This document shows, piece after piece, positions 28,104 through 43,631 of a stretch of DNA of 64,000 nt (position 1 is its first letter; each line of letters opens with the position of its first letter). The notes below the pieces were generated by a model. The model was not told where the DNA came from, made no database searches, and saw nothing but the letters and a program-made list of their open reading frames with translations. The DNA is from Myotis daubentonii. Taxonomy: Eukaryota > Chordata > Mammalia > Chiroptera > Vespertilionidae. The stretch spans positions 12,199,715 to 12,263,714 of the forward strand of contig NC_081844.1 of the NCBI RefSeq assembly GCF_963259705.1, given 5' to 3'. A program made the translations under genes and the position numbers.

Positions 28104-28322
28104 CAGCCGTGGGCAAACTACGGCCCGCGGGCCGGATCCGGCCCATTTGAAATGAATAAAACTAAAAAAAAAAAAAAAAAGACCGTACCCTTTTATGTAA
28201 TGATGTTTACTTTGAATTTATATTAGTTCACACAAACACTCCATCCATGCTTTTGTTCCGGTCCTCCGGTCCAGTTTAAGAACCCATTGTGGCCCTCGAG
28301 TCAAAAAGTTTGCCCACCCCTG
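28104..28322 (+). mobile_element. hAT MITE, second family, copy 2
   Basis: A 219-bp copy nearly identical to 14862-15072. It differs mainly in the length of an internal A run. The perfect 8-bp TSD is GACTAGAT (28096-28103 and 28323-28330). The near identity of the two copies suggests recent bat-lineage activity. Confidence 0.88.
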
Positions 28323-29156
28323 GACTAGATAAATAACAATAATAAGGCCTGCTCGCTGAAGGAAAGAAGCAGGAGGTGTGAACGGCAAAGAAAAGGCAGC
28401 TGTCTGTCTCTGCCAGATGGGCAGTGTGGGCCAGGACCAGGACTTTCATCTCCGAGGGCCCCACACAGCCGTGCCATCGGATGCCATGCCACGCAAGAGG
28501 AGCGAGTCACCCCCACGCCTGAGCAGAGACAGCCTGCATCCTGCCAGGCAGCGCTTCTGAGCGTTGGGCCCTGCACGACTAAATGCTTCCTTCGCTGAAA
28601 TAGCCTCTGGGGAAGAATCTGTCACCAGTGCTGCCAGAGGACCGACCCCCAGCTCGCGAGCTCCAGGCTGTGCACAGGGAAATGTCGGTGCAGGCTCAGC
28701 CAGGAATGCAGGCCTCTTTGATGAGACCACAATGAATCCACTAGGAGAAACAGAGGGGACCAGGCCTTCAACAGCACAGTAACAACCAAGTATACCGTTG
28801 GTCTCATTTGAATTCCTTTTTTTGGCTGAAAATTCAAAGCTAGAACGAGTTATTAACTTGATGAGCTGTTTCCTGGTGACACTTCTTTGCATCTGTGGGA
28901 CCGGGTGTGTTGTCAAGAAATGTAGGCCCCAAATTCTCCAGCAATTATTTGGAGGGGAAAATAAGTTAAAAGTAATTCATATACATGAAGCTTCTTATTC
29001 GGAGCTGCTTTTCCCGCTGTGTTCAAAACACAAACTCCATGGCATGGGCTGGAGATGAAGCAAGCCTTGAACTCCCTTCCTAATCTCACAGTAAAGGGAA
29101 AAAGCTATCTGGAATCTGGCGTGTGACTGTATCCTTGGATCAGGAGAAACAAATGA

Positions 29157-29324
29157 ATGGGTGATAGATAGACAGATAGATATTAGGTAGACAGATTAGG
29201 TGATAGATATTAGATAGATGATACAAGTTTGGATATATAGCAGTAGATTAGATAGCTAGATAGATAAGGTACATGGTAAATTAGTAACATGATAGATTAG
29301 ATGATAATTGAGAGGTAGATGTTA

Positions 29325-29365
<41 letters not shown>

Positions 29366-29396
29366 CAGACAGATAGATAGACAGACAGACAGATAG
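29157..29396 (+). repeat. (GATA)n / (GACA)n microsatellite
   Basis: Degenerate GATA-type repeats from 29157, then a pure (ATAG)n core at about 29326-29365 with ATAGACAG variants after it. Confidence 0.9.
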
Positions 29397-29450
29397 ATTC
29401 ACACAAGTACCAAAAGTATCACAATAATCATTTTTAAATAGTTTGGTACA

Positions 29451-29691
29451 GCCCTGGCCTGTTTGCTCAGTGGTTAGAGCATCAGCCCTCGGACAAAAGG
29501 GTTGAGGGTTTAATTCCCAGTCAAGGGCACGTACCTGGGTTGCAGGTTCCATCCCCAGCCCCGGTGAGGGAACATGTGGGAGGCAACCAATCAATATATC
29601 TCTCTCACATCGATGTTTCTCTCTCTCTCTCTTCCCCCTTTCCTTCCACTCTCTCTAAAAATCAATGGAAAAGGGTGAGGATTAACAAAAT
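29451..29691 (+). mobile_element. Ves SINE
   Basis: The perfect 15-bp TSD AAATAGTTTGGTACA is at 29436-29450 and 29692-29706. The head is GCCCTGGCCTGTTTGCTCAG. Confidence 0.92.
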
Positions 29692-32600
29692 AAATAGTTT
29701 GGTACAAACAACCTCACTCAACAAAATCCTAAGAAATTGTAATCGATTGTCTCCATTTTATAACGTGGAACTAGCCATCTAGAAACATATCAGATGGTCA
29801 CACTCAAACAAAAAGTACTAGAAAGAGAAATTAAACGTAGACCTGATTCTTGGCGTGCTCCCACCCGGGCGGGTGGTGTTCCTTGCCATGGCACCTCTGA
29901 AGCATGTCCAGCCGCTTTCACCAGCTGGGAGAGACGCTGGGACAGGAGGTCTCTGTGGCTGCCTTCAGAGCCCAGGATTCTATGTTATTACCAGCTCTTT
30001 TGATTTTTCCCTCACAGGCTCCCTACAAGGAAGGATTCCAGCTCTGACCCATCATTAGAGGGAGATTAGGTCATAAACACTATTGATGCAACCTAAAGCA
30101 GCAGGGTGTTCTCAGGGAAACCCGCTCAGCAGGTGGCCCTCAGGGCTGGGGACAGCAGTCCCACTCCAGCTGCACTCTGCCTTCGCCTCCCCTCCCTCCC
30201 ATCCCACCACCTGCCCTGTTCCTGCTCACCGCCTCTCAGCCCACTAACGCCAAGTCTAACCAGGGTCCCAATTAGCCAAGTAAAACCTCAGGACACCAAA
30301 AACAGCAGCTGAGGGAGGAGGCCCTTTCGGTGACATTCGCTCTACCCACCCTGCTTCATAAGCTTCTGGGGGGGGGGGGGCACCTGGCTACAGAGACCAC
30401 CCCCCACATGAAGACAGTGTAATCCCCTGCCCTTCAAAGAGGACAGGACACGGCAGGGGAGCGAGGGCAGAGGTGTGCCACCACTGGCTTATAGAGAAGC
30501 TTGGCAGACGTCCACTCAATTTCAGCAGAAATTCCACGGCTAGAAGCACCTAGACCCCTGGCCCTAAATCCTGGCTGTCCCCTAGAAGCTTCAGTCTCCG
30601 ACGCCCAGGCCCACCCCCAGAACAATGAAGTCACAAATTCCGGTCTCTGTTATTTTATGAAAGTTCCCCAGGGGGTTCCAGTGTGCACTCGACATTGGTA
30701 ACTACTGCCCTGGCTCATTGCAAAATCCCTTCTACCAGATAGTCAGCCGCGGCCACAGAGACCCACCCCGCCGCACCCTCTCTATCATTAGGGGAACATT
30801 TAGTCACATTCAAAGAAAGCTGCCTCCCAAATGGGTTAACCAGAAAGAACTCTAATTTCTACTCACTGTGCTGCCCCTATGTCATTACCATGGCAGTTAA
30901 GACGGACTAAAAGCAAGGAATTTGGGTAAATGGCTTCACCCAACAACAGCAGCAAGTCAGAAGCAGAGCCCTCAAAACCCAAAGAAATAAATAATCATTT
31001 TCCAGAGAAGAAATAGGGAGGGAAAAGGGAACGAAGGGGAGAGGGCCTCCAATGGAGTGGGGTGACTTGGGGCCGGAGCTACACACAGTAGGTAGGAAAA
31101 CTCCAGTGACTTGGCCACCCCTCCCCAGACAGTCATTTTTCCTTTAAAACACTGTGCACCATTAACTTTTTTAGAGGAAGAGTATTCACCTATTATGGGC
31201 TCTCGTGAAAAGCAAAGCAAACCAATGCAAACCTAGGCAGGGGAACCGCAATGAGTGCTCTGTCCTGGTTCCTGTCTTGAACAGAAGGAAGTTCATTAAA
31301 TAAAACCACGGAAAAGTTAGTGTGGCTGCTAGGAGCTCTCTTAAGTGACTGTGGCCATGTTCCTTCTTACTAAACCCCCTTTTCCCCACCACTGCGTGGG
31401 AGCTGTGCAGGGCCCCGGCTCTGGGGGAGGTAGGCAGCGGGGAAGGCAGTGAGGGAATCCTTCCCCAGCCCTAGCATTCCCCAGAGGGGCTGTCACGGGG
31501 GAGGACAGGGAGAAAGGGGGCAAGGATCAGGACTCCCCCACAGCCCCCATGCCAGCCAGAGCAGCTCTGCTTTACTCAGTCTTATCTGCCGCTAGAGGGG
31601 TCCAGTGCAAGTTTTCATATGAAAAAAAAAAGGTGCCCCAGAAAGCAGTGTAAAAGCTATCAAGAACAGAAGGAGCAACGAGGACTCATTCAGCTGCCAG
31701 CAGGGATAGTTTCCACATATGCCCGGGGCCTCTAAAAATGGCAGTCCAGAAGTCTCTGCCCAGGTCACTCAGCCGGGCACAGATCCAGGGCATCCTCGGA
31801 CATGTGTGTGCCAGGCAGGCTCTTATCTAGCACACAGCACCCTGAGCCCATGGGGTGCTGACCACGGAAAGCCTGTCCCTCACACCCAAAGGCTTCGTGG
31901 AGCCCTACCGTTCCACTTCCCCACAACCTCTCCTGGCTCTCGCTGTCATTCCGGGCACCAGGGCTGAGAGGAAGCCCCTGCCGTCTGCACATCCCGCAGA
32001 CGGAGTCGGGGCAGAGTCTCTGGGAGCATCCGCGTACTGAGACTTTCCGAGCCCTGGGTGCAGCACTCAGAACTGGAGGGGAGGATGCAGACACCGTCTT
32101 GAGAGGGGAAGACCCACTGCCTTGTGGAGTGGGATGATTTCCAAAGCTCCCAGCTCTCAGGCCTGGAGCCAGGCAAAGAATCCAGGGGACACCAGGATAA
32201 CTGTCACGATGTCCAGGACCATAGGGCCAGGGATGCAAGCAGGAATGTCCCTGCTCTGGGAGGACCAGCTTGGAGGCTGGTGGTGGAGCCCCAGCGGCCT
32301 CCATCATGAGGAAAGCGTTTGGGAAAGTGTGTGCGCTGGGCCTCCAGGAACGCCGTGCTACCTCCCAGAACGCACGTCTGTTCCACGCTCCTCTACCGGA
32401 GCTAGGTGATCAGCCCATATCCCAGGAGTGGACGGCCTCTTCCAGTCCAGCCACTGGTGGGTGAGATCTGCACCGAAACACCTGCGAGGCCGTCCCATGG
32501 CGTCTGCTTGCAGAAGGCACTGGTGTCCTCGGGCGAAATGTGTGACCTCGCCCACGTGGGGCCTGGGGAGGACTCGGGAGGGGCAGGCAGACAGCCTGCT

Positions 32601-32791
32601 CCAACAGCCACCGGATAACGTGGCCTTCTAATCGCCAGGCCACGGGCACATTTTGTGGTGACAACTCTGGTCCTGGACTTGGAAACTTTAGTCTGATGTG
32701 GTCGGGCTATTTTGTAAACATTTTCTAACCCGAGTCAAATGAATGATGCAAAGGGAATAATCAAAGTATCAATTACAGATACATTCATATT

Positions 32792-32800
32792 ATAGTGTGT

Positions 32801-32840
<40 letters not shown>
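32792..32840 (+). repeat. (TG)n microsatellite
   Basis: About 49 bp of TG repeat with one TA variant. Confidence 0.95.
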
Positions 32841-32841
<1 letters not shown>

Positions 32842-33298
32842 CACACACGTGTACTAGTCAGAAGTAGGGAGCAAACCCAAATGCCACACGGATGCAAAAA
32901 TGACAAGCAGTGGATGTGCCACAGTGACACTGAGCCACGTCTCCCCAGGAGAGCCAGCCAGCGGGGCCTGGGAAGCCACCTCGCCCGCTCTGGCTGCCTG
33001 CCTCCGGGCGAGGCTCTCCAGGAGCTGGGGCAAGCCCAAGGGGTTTGGGGAATGACCACGGAGTCTGCCATGGTGCTCAGGGCCACTCCTCAAATAGATG
33101 GGACCCTGTGCCCTCAGATGCAAGCTCGCCCACAAACAACCAGCATGAGAGCTGCTGTCCCACTGCCTTCACAGAAGGTCCAGAAACGAGGATACTGGTG
33201 AAGAGGCTGCAAACATCAGACTATAAACCCTCCTCCCATCCCAGGATTCGCAGGCTTCTGGCATCACTCAGATGAAGCAGAAAACCAAGTCCTGTTAG

Positions 33299-33345
33299 TG
33301 TATCCATCCATCCATCCATCCATCCATCCATCCACCCATCCATCC
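33299..33345 (+). repeat. (CATC)n microsatellite
   Basis: Eleven or so CATC units with one CACC variant. Confidence 0.92.
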
Positions 33346-34701
33346 AGCTGCAGGCAGTAACGGAGCGCCTCAGGAGTGGCAGGGCTGGGTGGGTGGGGAA
33401 TATTCAAACGAAAGAGACAGAAGAGCCTTGATCAAACTGTAACACAGGATGATGACTTAGGGGCCATGGATAAAAGCCCAATGATTGCCTAGCTGCCAAG
33501 AAGCAGCAGCAGATTTCCAGGAAGGGGGCTGAGCAGAGGCTTTGGGATGGAGTGGCACCTGGGCTGGGCCTAGAAGGGTCACAAAGATTCCCGCGGGCAG
33601 AGGGAAGGGGGAAGGGCATTCTGACTGAGGTGGCAAAGTGAGCCAGGCTGAGCAGCAGGACGGGGCCACATCACGGAGGGCCCTGCGCTTGGGCTGCATT
33701 CTGGGAGCAGGAGGAGCCACGGAGGGTCCTGGAGGAGGGAGTCAGGATCAGCATGTGCCGGACGAGCCCAAGCTGCAGAGCCGGGGTGGGCAGGGAGACT
33801 CCTCAGAAGGCGAGGAGGCGACAGAGGTCTGAGTCAGGGGCAGTGAAGCGATGGGTGCCAGAGTTAACGGACAAAACTGACTCGATTCAGCACAGGGTGA
33901 CTGTGGGCCTAAACCAGCATGACAGCGGGGACAGCCCTCTCTGAGGCTGGGCGGCAGGAGTGTGGGAGAAATGGTGCGTCTGCTTGGGGATGGCTGCATG
34001 GAGGTGCCTGAGGCACACCCAGGAGCCACACCCCGTAGGTAAATGACAGTCTGGAGTTCAGGAAGAGGGCTTCCCAGCTGGCAGCCTTCTCTGTCCTCCC
34101 CTTCTCTGTGCTCCAGTGCCCGTCCTCATCTCTGCTGGGTGGCACCCGGGCGGAGGGGAGGAAGTCCCTTGGGCATGCTGTGCCCAGGTTAGCAGAAATG
34201 ACAGCCATGCTCTCCTCTCTGGGCTGTGGCTCCCGCTCCTTGGAGATCTAGAATCCACAGAGCCGGCATGGACCCCCACCTCCCAAGATCCACACTTTCA
34301 AACAGCAATCACCGATCCTAATGCAGGTTCACAGGTTCCACCTGCAGGCTCTCTCTGCTTCGATAGGTCGGGTGGGGCTCAGGAAATGTTTTAAGATGCA
34401 ACCCAGACTGTGACACCGGGAACAGTCTGCTGATCTGCTCGGAGAAGCCCTGCTCCCAGCAGATGCTCAGTCAGACCCTCCTGCAGCTGCAGCCCCTGGC
34501 TCTGCTGAGAAAGTAGAGGGCGAGTGGGGGTGTCGACAGGGAGGGGAGGTTGCTGGCACCTTAAGTGAGGTGGGTAATACCAACATCACTTCCGAGTGCT
34601 CACTACTACGGCCGGGTGCTGCTGTGAGGCCTCCAAGTCAGTATTTGAAACAACTTTCCCCATTTTGCAGTTGAGGCGATTGAAGCTTAAAGTCAAGTCA
34701 T

Positions 34702-34713
34702 CCAGCAGGTGGT
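34702..34713 (+). promoter_or_regulatory. CTCF-like motif (forward)
   Basis: CCAGCAGGTGGT matches the CTCF core except for the last base. It lies at the edge of a possible MIR remnant (about 34585-34705), so it may be repeat-borne. Confidence 0.3.
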
Positions 34714-36224
34714 GGTGTGTACTCCATACCAGTCACCTAAAGCACAGGGTGTGCTGGCAAGCTACGCCCTTCCCTCTGGCCTCAGTCTCCCCATCTTTAA
34801 AATGCAGAGAACTTTCCCCACCTGCTTTCCAGGAGACTCTGGGGTCTTAATGATGATGATCGTAACACCGCTGGAAAGCCAGCAGCGTTTTCCCCAAGCA
34901 GCACCCGTGCCACCTCCGGGACCCTTCAAGCCAGCCTGGATGCTGCCTGCAGGGCATGTCTGGACCTCTGCCATCACTGGATGGAAAGGGCAAAGGGCGT
35001 TCCTTCTGCCCTGTGCTGAGTGCCGCAGACAAAGGTCTCACTATGCAAGTCTCAATAGAAGGCTCTGTTTGGCGGCAATAATATTATTTTCTGCTGCTGA
35101 CGCGTCACCTCCATTTTAAACTGGGAATATTCGCCTGCCTTCTCCTCTGCGGGCCGTGCCATGTCAGAGAGAAATGACACCCCCAGACCCTCGGACCTGG
35201 GAAACACATGGAAGGGGGCAGGTGACATGGCTTGGAGAAGCCAGAAAGATGGGAGGAAGAGGTGCAGGCTTCGTTGTACCAAACTGCTTACTTCAACGGC
35301 TTGTTTCTGCAAGTTTGCACTTGAATCTCTAAGCATTTCTTTCTGGCCTCGGTAGTGATTAAAGGAGCAGATCGTGGATACCGATGAAGTTACCTTAAGC
35401 TAGTTCTGTGCAAGGCTCCTTCTCTGAAAAGCATGCCCGGGCCACCCAGTCGCTTGAAGCAATGCAGAAAGTATGACCAGCCGGCAGGAAAAAACCCCGG
35501 TTTCCTCATCGGCATGATTACCGCTTATCTCCTGAGGGACGGACGGGCAGGCCAGTGAAATTCTATGGAGGTCAGTAACCACGGTGGTTATCTGTAAGCG
35601 TAGCTAACATTTTTCTCTGGATGTAAAAGCAGTGGAGTTTGGGGTGGGACAACTGACCACATCCTTGCCACTTCTGATGACTTTTATTCTTTGGCGTTTG
35701 CTCACTAAATCCCTCTGCTCTTTAATGCCTCCCACACCTGCATTAAAATGTGATCACATTCTGCCCAACTGAGCAGGGCAGGCAGTCTGACTGCTCATTG
35801 CTCCTTCATTCCCATCTGCCATTAGACCATCTGCTGACTATTCCGGGCCCTGGGCCAGGTGCTAGGCTCATGAGGATGTCCCTTGTCCCTGCACAGAAGC
35901 AACCACCTGAAGTGAAGGAAGAGAAGCCCACAGCCACTGAGAAGGAAGGCCCAAGAGAGAAGGCAGGGCGTTGGCAAGAAGGGATATGCCTACCTGGTGA
36001 AGGTGGCGGGAAAGGGAAGGCGCGAAAGGGACAAGAAGCAGGAGAGGGGCCAAGAATGGGCCCAGAGTGAGGAGCGCAGAAGCACATTCAGGAATGACTG
36101 ATGGGGTCTTTCAAGGATGTCTGAGAAAAAAACAGAATTTTCTGTATCTATTGAACAAAAGGCATGTTATTAGAGGAAAACTGTCTCTGAGCTCCAAGGC
36201 AGGAGCCAGAAAGAACCCCAGGGC

Positions 36225-36340
36225 CATCTAGTGCACACCCTTCACTGTGCCGATGAGCAGTTAAAGCCCAGAGAACTGCGAAGACATGCCAAGGTCACAC
36301 AGCAAGTTAGTGTTAGAGAGACCAGAACTGGGGACACTTC
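36225..36340 (-). mobile_element. MIR fragment (reverse)
   Basis: ATGCCAAGGTCACACAGCAA, the highly conserved MIR core in reverse. Confidence 0.6.
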
Positions 36341-36732
36341 TGCCACGGAGGGTTCCGGCCCAGCGATTCCTCCAGGGGCCGGCGTCACTGGCCACTCCCT
36401 CAGGAAGGACTAGCTGTGGCTTATTAACACTTGGTGACCAATGCTGGGACCTACAGGGACCCCACATGAATCCACACCAGAGGCAGACTATAACCTTGAC
36501 CTGACCTTGCAGGCTGACAGCAAGCTTTTCCAAGCTCCAAGTGTGGCTGGCTCCCCAGCAGGCCTTGGAGGAGGGACAGAAATGCCCAGTAGGGCCAAGT
36601 GCATCCTGACAGACACGGCTGACAAAACAGCAGGCTTTCCCATGAGGCCAGAGTCCCAAGGCGTGGGGGGAGGGCCCCCTTGCGAATGCACCCGCTAGGT
36701 TAGGTGATGTGTGCAGCAAGAAAGGAATATGA

Positions 36733-36944
36733 GCCTCAGCTGGTTTGGCTCAGTGGATAGAGCGTCAGCCTGTGGATTGAAGGGCCTGGGTTCGATTCCA
36801 GTCAAGGGCATATGCCCGGGTTGTGGGCTCAATCCCCATTAGGGGGCGTGCAGGAGGCAGCCGGTCAGTGATTCTCTCTCATCACTGATGTTTCTATCTC
36901 TCTCTCCCTCTCCCTTCCTCTCTGAAATAAAAAATATTTTAAAA
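36733..36944 (+). mobile_element. Ves SINE
   Basis: The head is GCCTCAGCTGGTTTGGCTCA, followed by GTGGATAGAGCGTCAGCC. The CT-rich tail ends in an A/T run. Confidence 0.92.
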
Positions 36945-37900
36945 GAAAGAAAGACGAAGGCCTAAGCTTGGAGGCTCTTTCTGGGCACTGATGAGAAACC
37001 TGAAACAGGAGAGAGGTCTCTGACCCTTCAGACACACGGAAGACCAGGACAGAGAGAATGCGAGCGAGAAGGTGAGTATGTGATTTAAAACGTAGGGGAG
37101 CTCACACTAGGAGGGCAAGGCAGGGTGACATCCTCTTCTAGGTGGTAGGATAGAAAAGAGGAAGCTTCAAGAAAAACCCTGAAGCCACAGGTCAAGAGAC
37201 CATCACTCTGAAAAATAACCAGTTAAGACAGGTTTTCCTAAAGTATACATAGCTAAGTCTTCTGTTAGCTTTTCGGACAGATTGTATGTTGACTTTCACT
37301 CTTGGATAAAATCTTTTCTTTTCTTTTTCATATGTGTCTGCTGGCCACTGTGCAGTTTGCCTATCTCCTCAAAAACAAAATATCTGTCAAAGGGGCAGTC
37401 GGTAGGCATGCTGAAAACCGACCATTCGTAAGCAAACTCCTCACGTGTGTGCTGTGACCCCAGAAACAGACTTTAGATTTGGCGAATGAAAAGCATAAAA
37501 CCTTCAGAGCAAAACATGAAGGGTACCCGGCTACTGATGGGCACAGTTTTCTTCCCAGATCAGATGAGATTGGGTGTGTTCAGGGTGGTATGGCTGTAGA
37601 CTACAACTTTCTTATCTAAATGACAAGTAATATTATGTGTGGGTCTCAACAATAAAAAATTTTTTTAAATATATTATCTGTGGGTCCTTCTCCAAGAAGG
37701 ACTGCTCAATTCCATTCATGTCAAATCCAGGCCGGAAGAACTGCCCCCGTCTGATTTTTCTCATCAGTGGACAAGAGATTCCTGGTTCAACATGTGCTGC
37801 ACCCCTCCGCATTTTGAGAAGATGCACCCTCAAGAATTCTTTAAAAATCAGAATCAAATACTTATGAGCAAAAGCTCAAAATTGGTAGCTTTGAGGATTA

Positions 37901-40261
<2,361 letters not shown>

Positions 40262-40282
40262 TCACTATTCAAAGTGATGCTC

Positions 40283-40488
40283 GCCCAGCCGGCACGGCTC
40301 ATGTGGAGCATCAACCTGTGAATTAGGAGGTCACAGTGTGATTCCCAGTCAGGGCACATGCCCGGGTTGTGGGCTGGGTTTCCAGTGGGGGCATGCAGGA
40401 GGCAACCGATCAATGATTTTCTCATCATTGATGTTTCAATATCTCTCTCCCTCTCTCTTCCTCTCTGAAATCAATAAAAATATATTTA
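40283..40488 (+). mobile_element. Ves SINE in DPYSL2 intron 1
   Basis: Older subtype with a short deletion near the A box. The short TSD ATGCTC is at 40277-40282 and 40489-40494. Its 5' end lies only about 105 bp upstream of exon 2, near the branch-point side of intron 1. Confidence 0.88.
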
Positions 40489-41529
40489 ATGCTCAAAATC
40501 AGCCAGTTTTAGAAAGGTTCGGTGACAATGGTGAACCTGTATGTAGGAACCTATTTGACACATGATAAGTAGAAATATGCTAGTAAAGCTCAAAGCTTAT
40601 CATAGATTTAAAAACAAACAAAAAAACCTTCTTTCCAGAAGACAATACTTTTTAATGGCTTTAAGCTAAACTTCATAAAAAAAAAACACCCACATGGAGG
40701 GAAGTCAATTCTTGGCAAGCTTTGTGTGTGGAAAAATTAACCAAAAGTCTGTTGTCATGGCAAACTCGACACAAACACACTAGGTTCCACCATAACAAGG
40801 TTTCAATTCAGCCTGTTCATTATATTTGTATTTCATTTTGAGGTAAATCACGGCAATTGTAGCAAAGAGAGAAAAAAACCTCTTCACTTATATACCATTT
40901 TAACTATTAAACTGCTAAGGAAAAGGTAAAGTTTTATGATAAAGTAGATAAGAGGGCAAGTTCTAAATCTAACACCACTATAAACTGTCAATTCACTTGT
41001 AATATAATTAGTGTGAAAAATACATATGCCAAGCAGCACATGAGGGCCAAGAATATAATGAAAATGTTACATTATGACTCATCTCTATTCCAAAGGCTTT
41101 GATGGAATGGGACGTTAAAATCAGTGGATATACACCTATGCTATTCCACACTGGGTTGAAATGTTACACGTTAAACCACAGATTGCCCTCTTAACATGCA
41201 AAATATTTCAAAGGAATGGCATTCATCTTGACAATCGTTAACTCTAAGTTGTTACAAAACAACATTCTCAGCAAGTGCTATTTATGTTTAGCACCTGCCA
41301 AAGAAAATATTATAGCAAATGTGTAGTGAAGAACACATAAACTATGAGACCCAGAAAGATCCTTTTACACAAAAATGTACACATGGGTTTACAAAGTATT
41401 TATTGTTTCTCTAACATACTGAAAAACAGATCATTAAATTCTGTACACTTCAGTCTGCTGTAGACTTTGGAAAGTCACATAGGACTAAAGAATCAACAAC
41501 AATTCCTACACTGGTATAAGTTAAATGTA

Positions 41530-41670
41530 AGAACCTTCACAAAATCCAGTGAGGTGGATGGAGTGAGATTCTTAACCCATGACACATAGAGAAACTGAGG
41601 CACGGAGAGGTTAAGTCACTTGCCCAAGGTCACCTGATCCAGTACACTTCCCTCTGGCTACACAGAACTC
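41530..41670 (-). mobile_element. MIR fragment (reverse)
   Basis: GAAACTGAGGCACGGAGAGG, followed by TTAAGTCACTTGCCCAAGGT. Confidence 0.75.
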
Positions 41671-41806
41671 CCTGGCAGGATCCGACTTTGACAGGATAAA
41701 TATTGCCTGGGAGCAAAGAGAAGCCCTGCCCTTCACCACCTGCTCCCTCATTCGCTGTGGTACCTGTCCAGCCATCACTGTGAATCCCGGAGCCAACAGA
41801 GGGAGC

Positions 41807-41810
<4 letters not shown>

Positions 41811-41860
<50 letters not shown>
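41811..41860 (+). repeat. (AG)n microsatellite
   Basis: About 50 bp of pure AG repeat in DPYSL2 intron 1. CU repeats result in the pre-mRNA. Confidence 0.95.
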
Positions 41861-41862
<2 letters not shown>

Positions 41863-43592
41863 CCCTGTTCACTCTGTGCCTTCCAGAAGGCTTCTTACAT
41901 AAGAGGCGGCTGTGATGATGGAGAGAGGGAGACCATGCTATGTAGGTCCTCCATAGTGCACCCAGATTTTAAGGGTAGAGGGGGCGCTCTTTTAAAAGTC
42001 AGTCTTGTTTGCTTTTTAATTTTTTTCCTCCCCACACTGTCAAAACGAAACTGCCTTTTTCATTCAGGAAGACAGCGATTTATTTGAGATTTGCAGCCAA
42101 TGTGCTCTCCACCCCCACTCTCCAGACTTCTTCCTCCTAATGGAGAATATGGAACATCGGGTCCCCTCGCCCGGCCCTTTGGGATCCTGGGTCTCTGGCC
42201 TTTTAGAAAAAGCTACAACCCACCCTCGCCCTCGAGTAGCCTTGCTCAGCCTATAAAATCCTCTCCAGCACACACCCCGCCCCCGGGCTTCGGTCTCCAC
42301 ATCTCTCTCCTGCGGATGGGTGTGTCCTTGTGCATCCACAGGAGGCCGGGGTGCCCGTGGCTAAGGAGGAGGCCAGAGGCAAGCGCGCCCTCCGATCCAG
42401 CCCTGAACACATCTACACTTTTCAAAGATTCTCTCGGTCTCTGCCTCGGCCCTGGGTTCTACCCAGCAATCGGTTGGCCAATTGCAATTGCACATCATTA
42501 TATAACAATGAATACCCCTCGCGTTCCACCCGCCCTCCCCAGCGTTTCATTGGGGAGGTAGATAGAGAACTAAGACTAGCGAAATTTTTTCCAGGAAAAG
42601 CTGGGGAGAGGATGGGCGCGGTGGGAGTAGGAACCTGTGTTCATCGCTGAAGCGTCGCCAGTTCATCGCGTAGATGTTTTTCTCGTGATTTACAAACTAA
42701 GCATCCCAAACCCCACAAGCGCGCCAGCGCCTCCGGCCAACGGGACCATTGTCTGCCGAGGCCCGGCCGGGCCGTCCGCTCCGCGCGTCGCGCAGCGCCA
42801 TTACCTCGCGAGCCGGGCTCGGCGCTGTCCCCGGCGCCCACCCTCCCAGCCCGCTTTGTATGCGCCAGCACGGGCGCCTCCTGGCCGCAGAAGGGACAGA
42901 GGCAGAAGAAAGCCAGCCCCGAGCCAGAGGGCGAGAAAGCCAAGAGGGCCACCAGCACCGGCCCCTGGTCAACAAAAAGCCCACGCCCGGCCCCCACCCT
43001 TCTCTGCTCATCACCGCGTCCCTTTTTTCCTTCCCGTTTCCACATCAGCCTGGTGCACCCTGCCCTTGCAGCATCCCTCTGCTGTCAGTCCGCCGCCAGG
43101 CTGAAACCTGCCCCTTTTTCTCGGGAGCCGGAGGAAGGCTCCAGAAAGCCCTTTATGGCGGGGGCGGGAGGCACAGGGAGCTCCATCCACTTCCCATTCC
43201 CCTGTCCAGCTCCTGGAGCCCAGCTCGCAGCACGCAGCCGGAGAACAATATCCGCGCTCCAACCACGCATATTCAATCTGGCATCCATTTGCTTACACCC
43301 CGGGCCGGCACTGCAGCATCTCGCTCTGACAATGAAAGGATACAGCGGCTCTGGCGCGCTACCCAGGACGACCTCAATGCACTCACGCTATTTTAATGTC
43401 TTACAAATCATGTGGCTCATAATTCTATGATTGCGTCTCCTGCCACCACGATCGCCTTCTTTAGTAACGGGGGCGGCGGGGGGTGGGGGGCAGTTAGGTC
43501 CCTCTTCCTCCCCCTCCTTAAAAAAAATTCCTTAGATGTTCTGTGCCACAAAGGTTACTGGCAGACCACAATTTCCCAAGTGCCAAACTCAC

Positions 43593-43631
43593 CGTGATGC
43601 GTGGAATATTTTTCTTCCCCTGATAAGACAT
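43593..43631 (-). CDS. DPYSL2: DPYSL2 coding exon 1 (start codon, short isoform)
   Basis: This exon encodes the first 13 residues, MSYQGKKNIPRIT, the conserved N-terminus of the short CRMP2 isoform. The start ATG is the complement of 43629-43631. It has a purine (G) at -3, an acceptable Kozak context. The exon ends in ACG and is followed by the donor GTGAGT, so the junction is phase 0. It was too short to appear in an automatic ORF list and was found by looking for the known N-terminus upstream of exon 2. The long (A) isoform uses a different, more distant first exon that I do not see in this window. Confidence 0.95.

Noticed and set aside
29326..29396. Possible CRISPR-like or satellite array
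   Set aside because: It is a simple (ATAG)n/(ACAG)n microsatellite without spacers, and the genome is mammalian.
37633..37857. 74-codon minus-strand frame with GQFFRPGFDMNGIEQ
   Set aside because: It looked like a possible extra exon or processed pseudogene, but no splice sites fit the CRMP2 phases and I do not recognise the protein.
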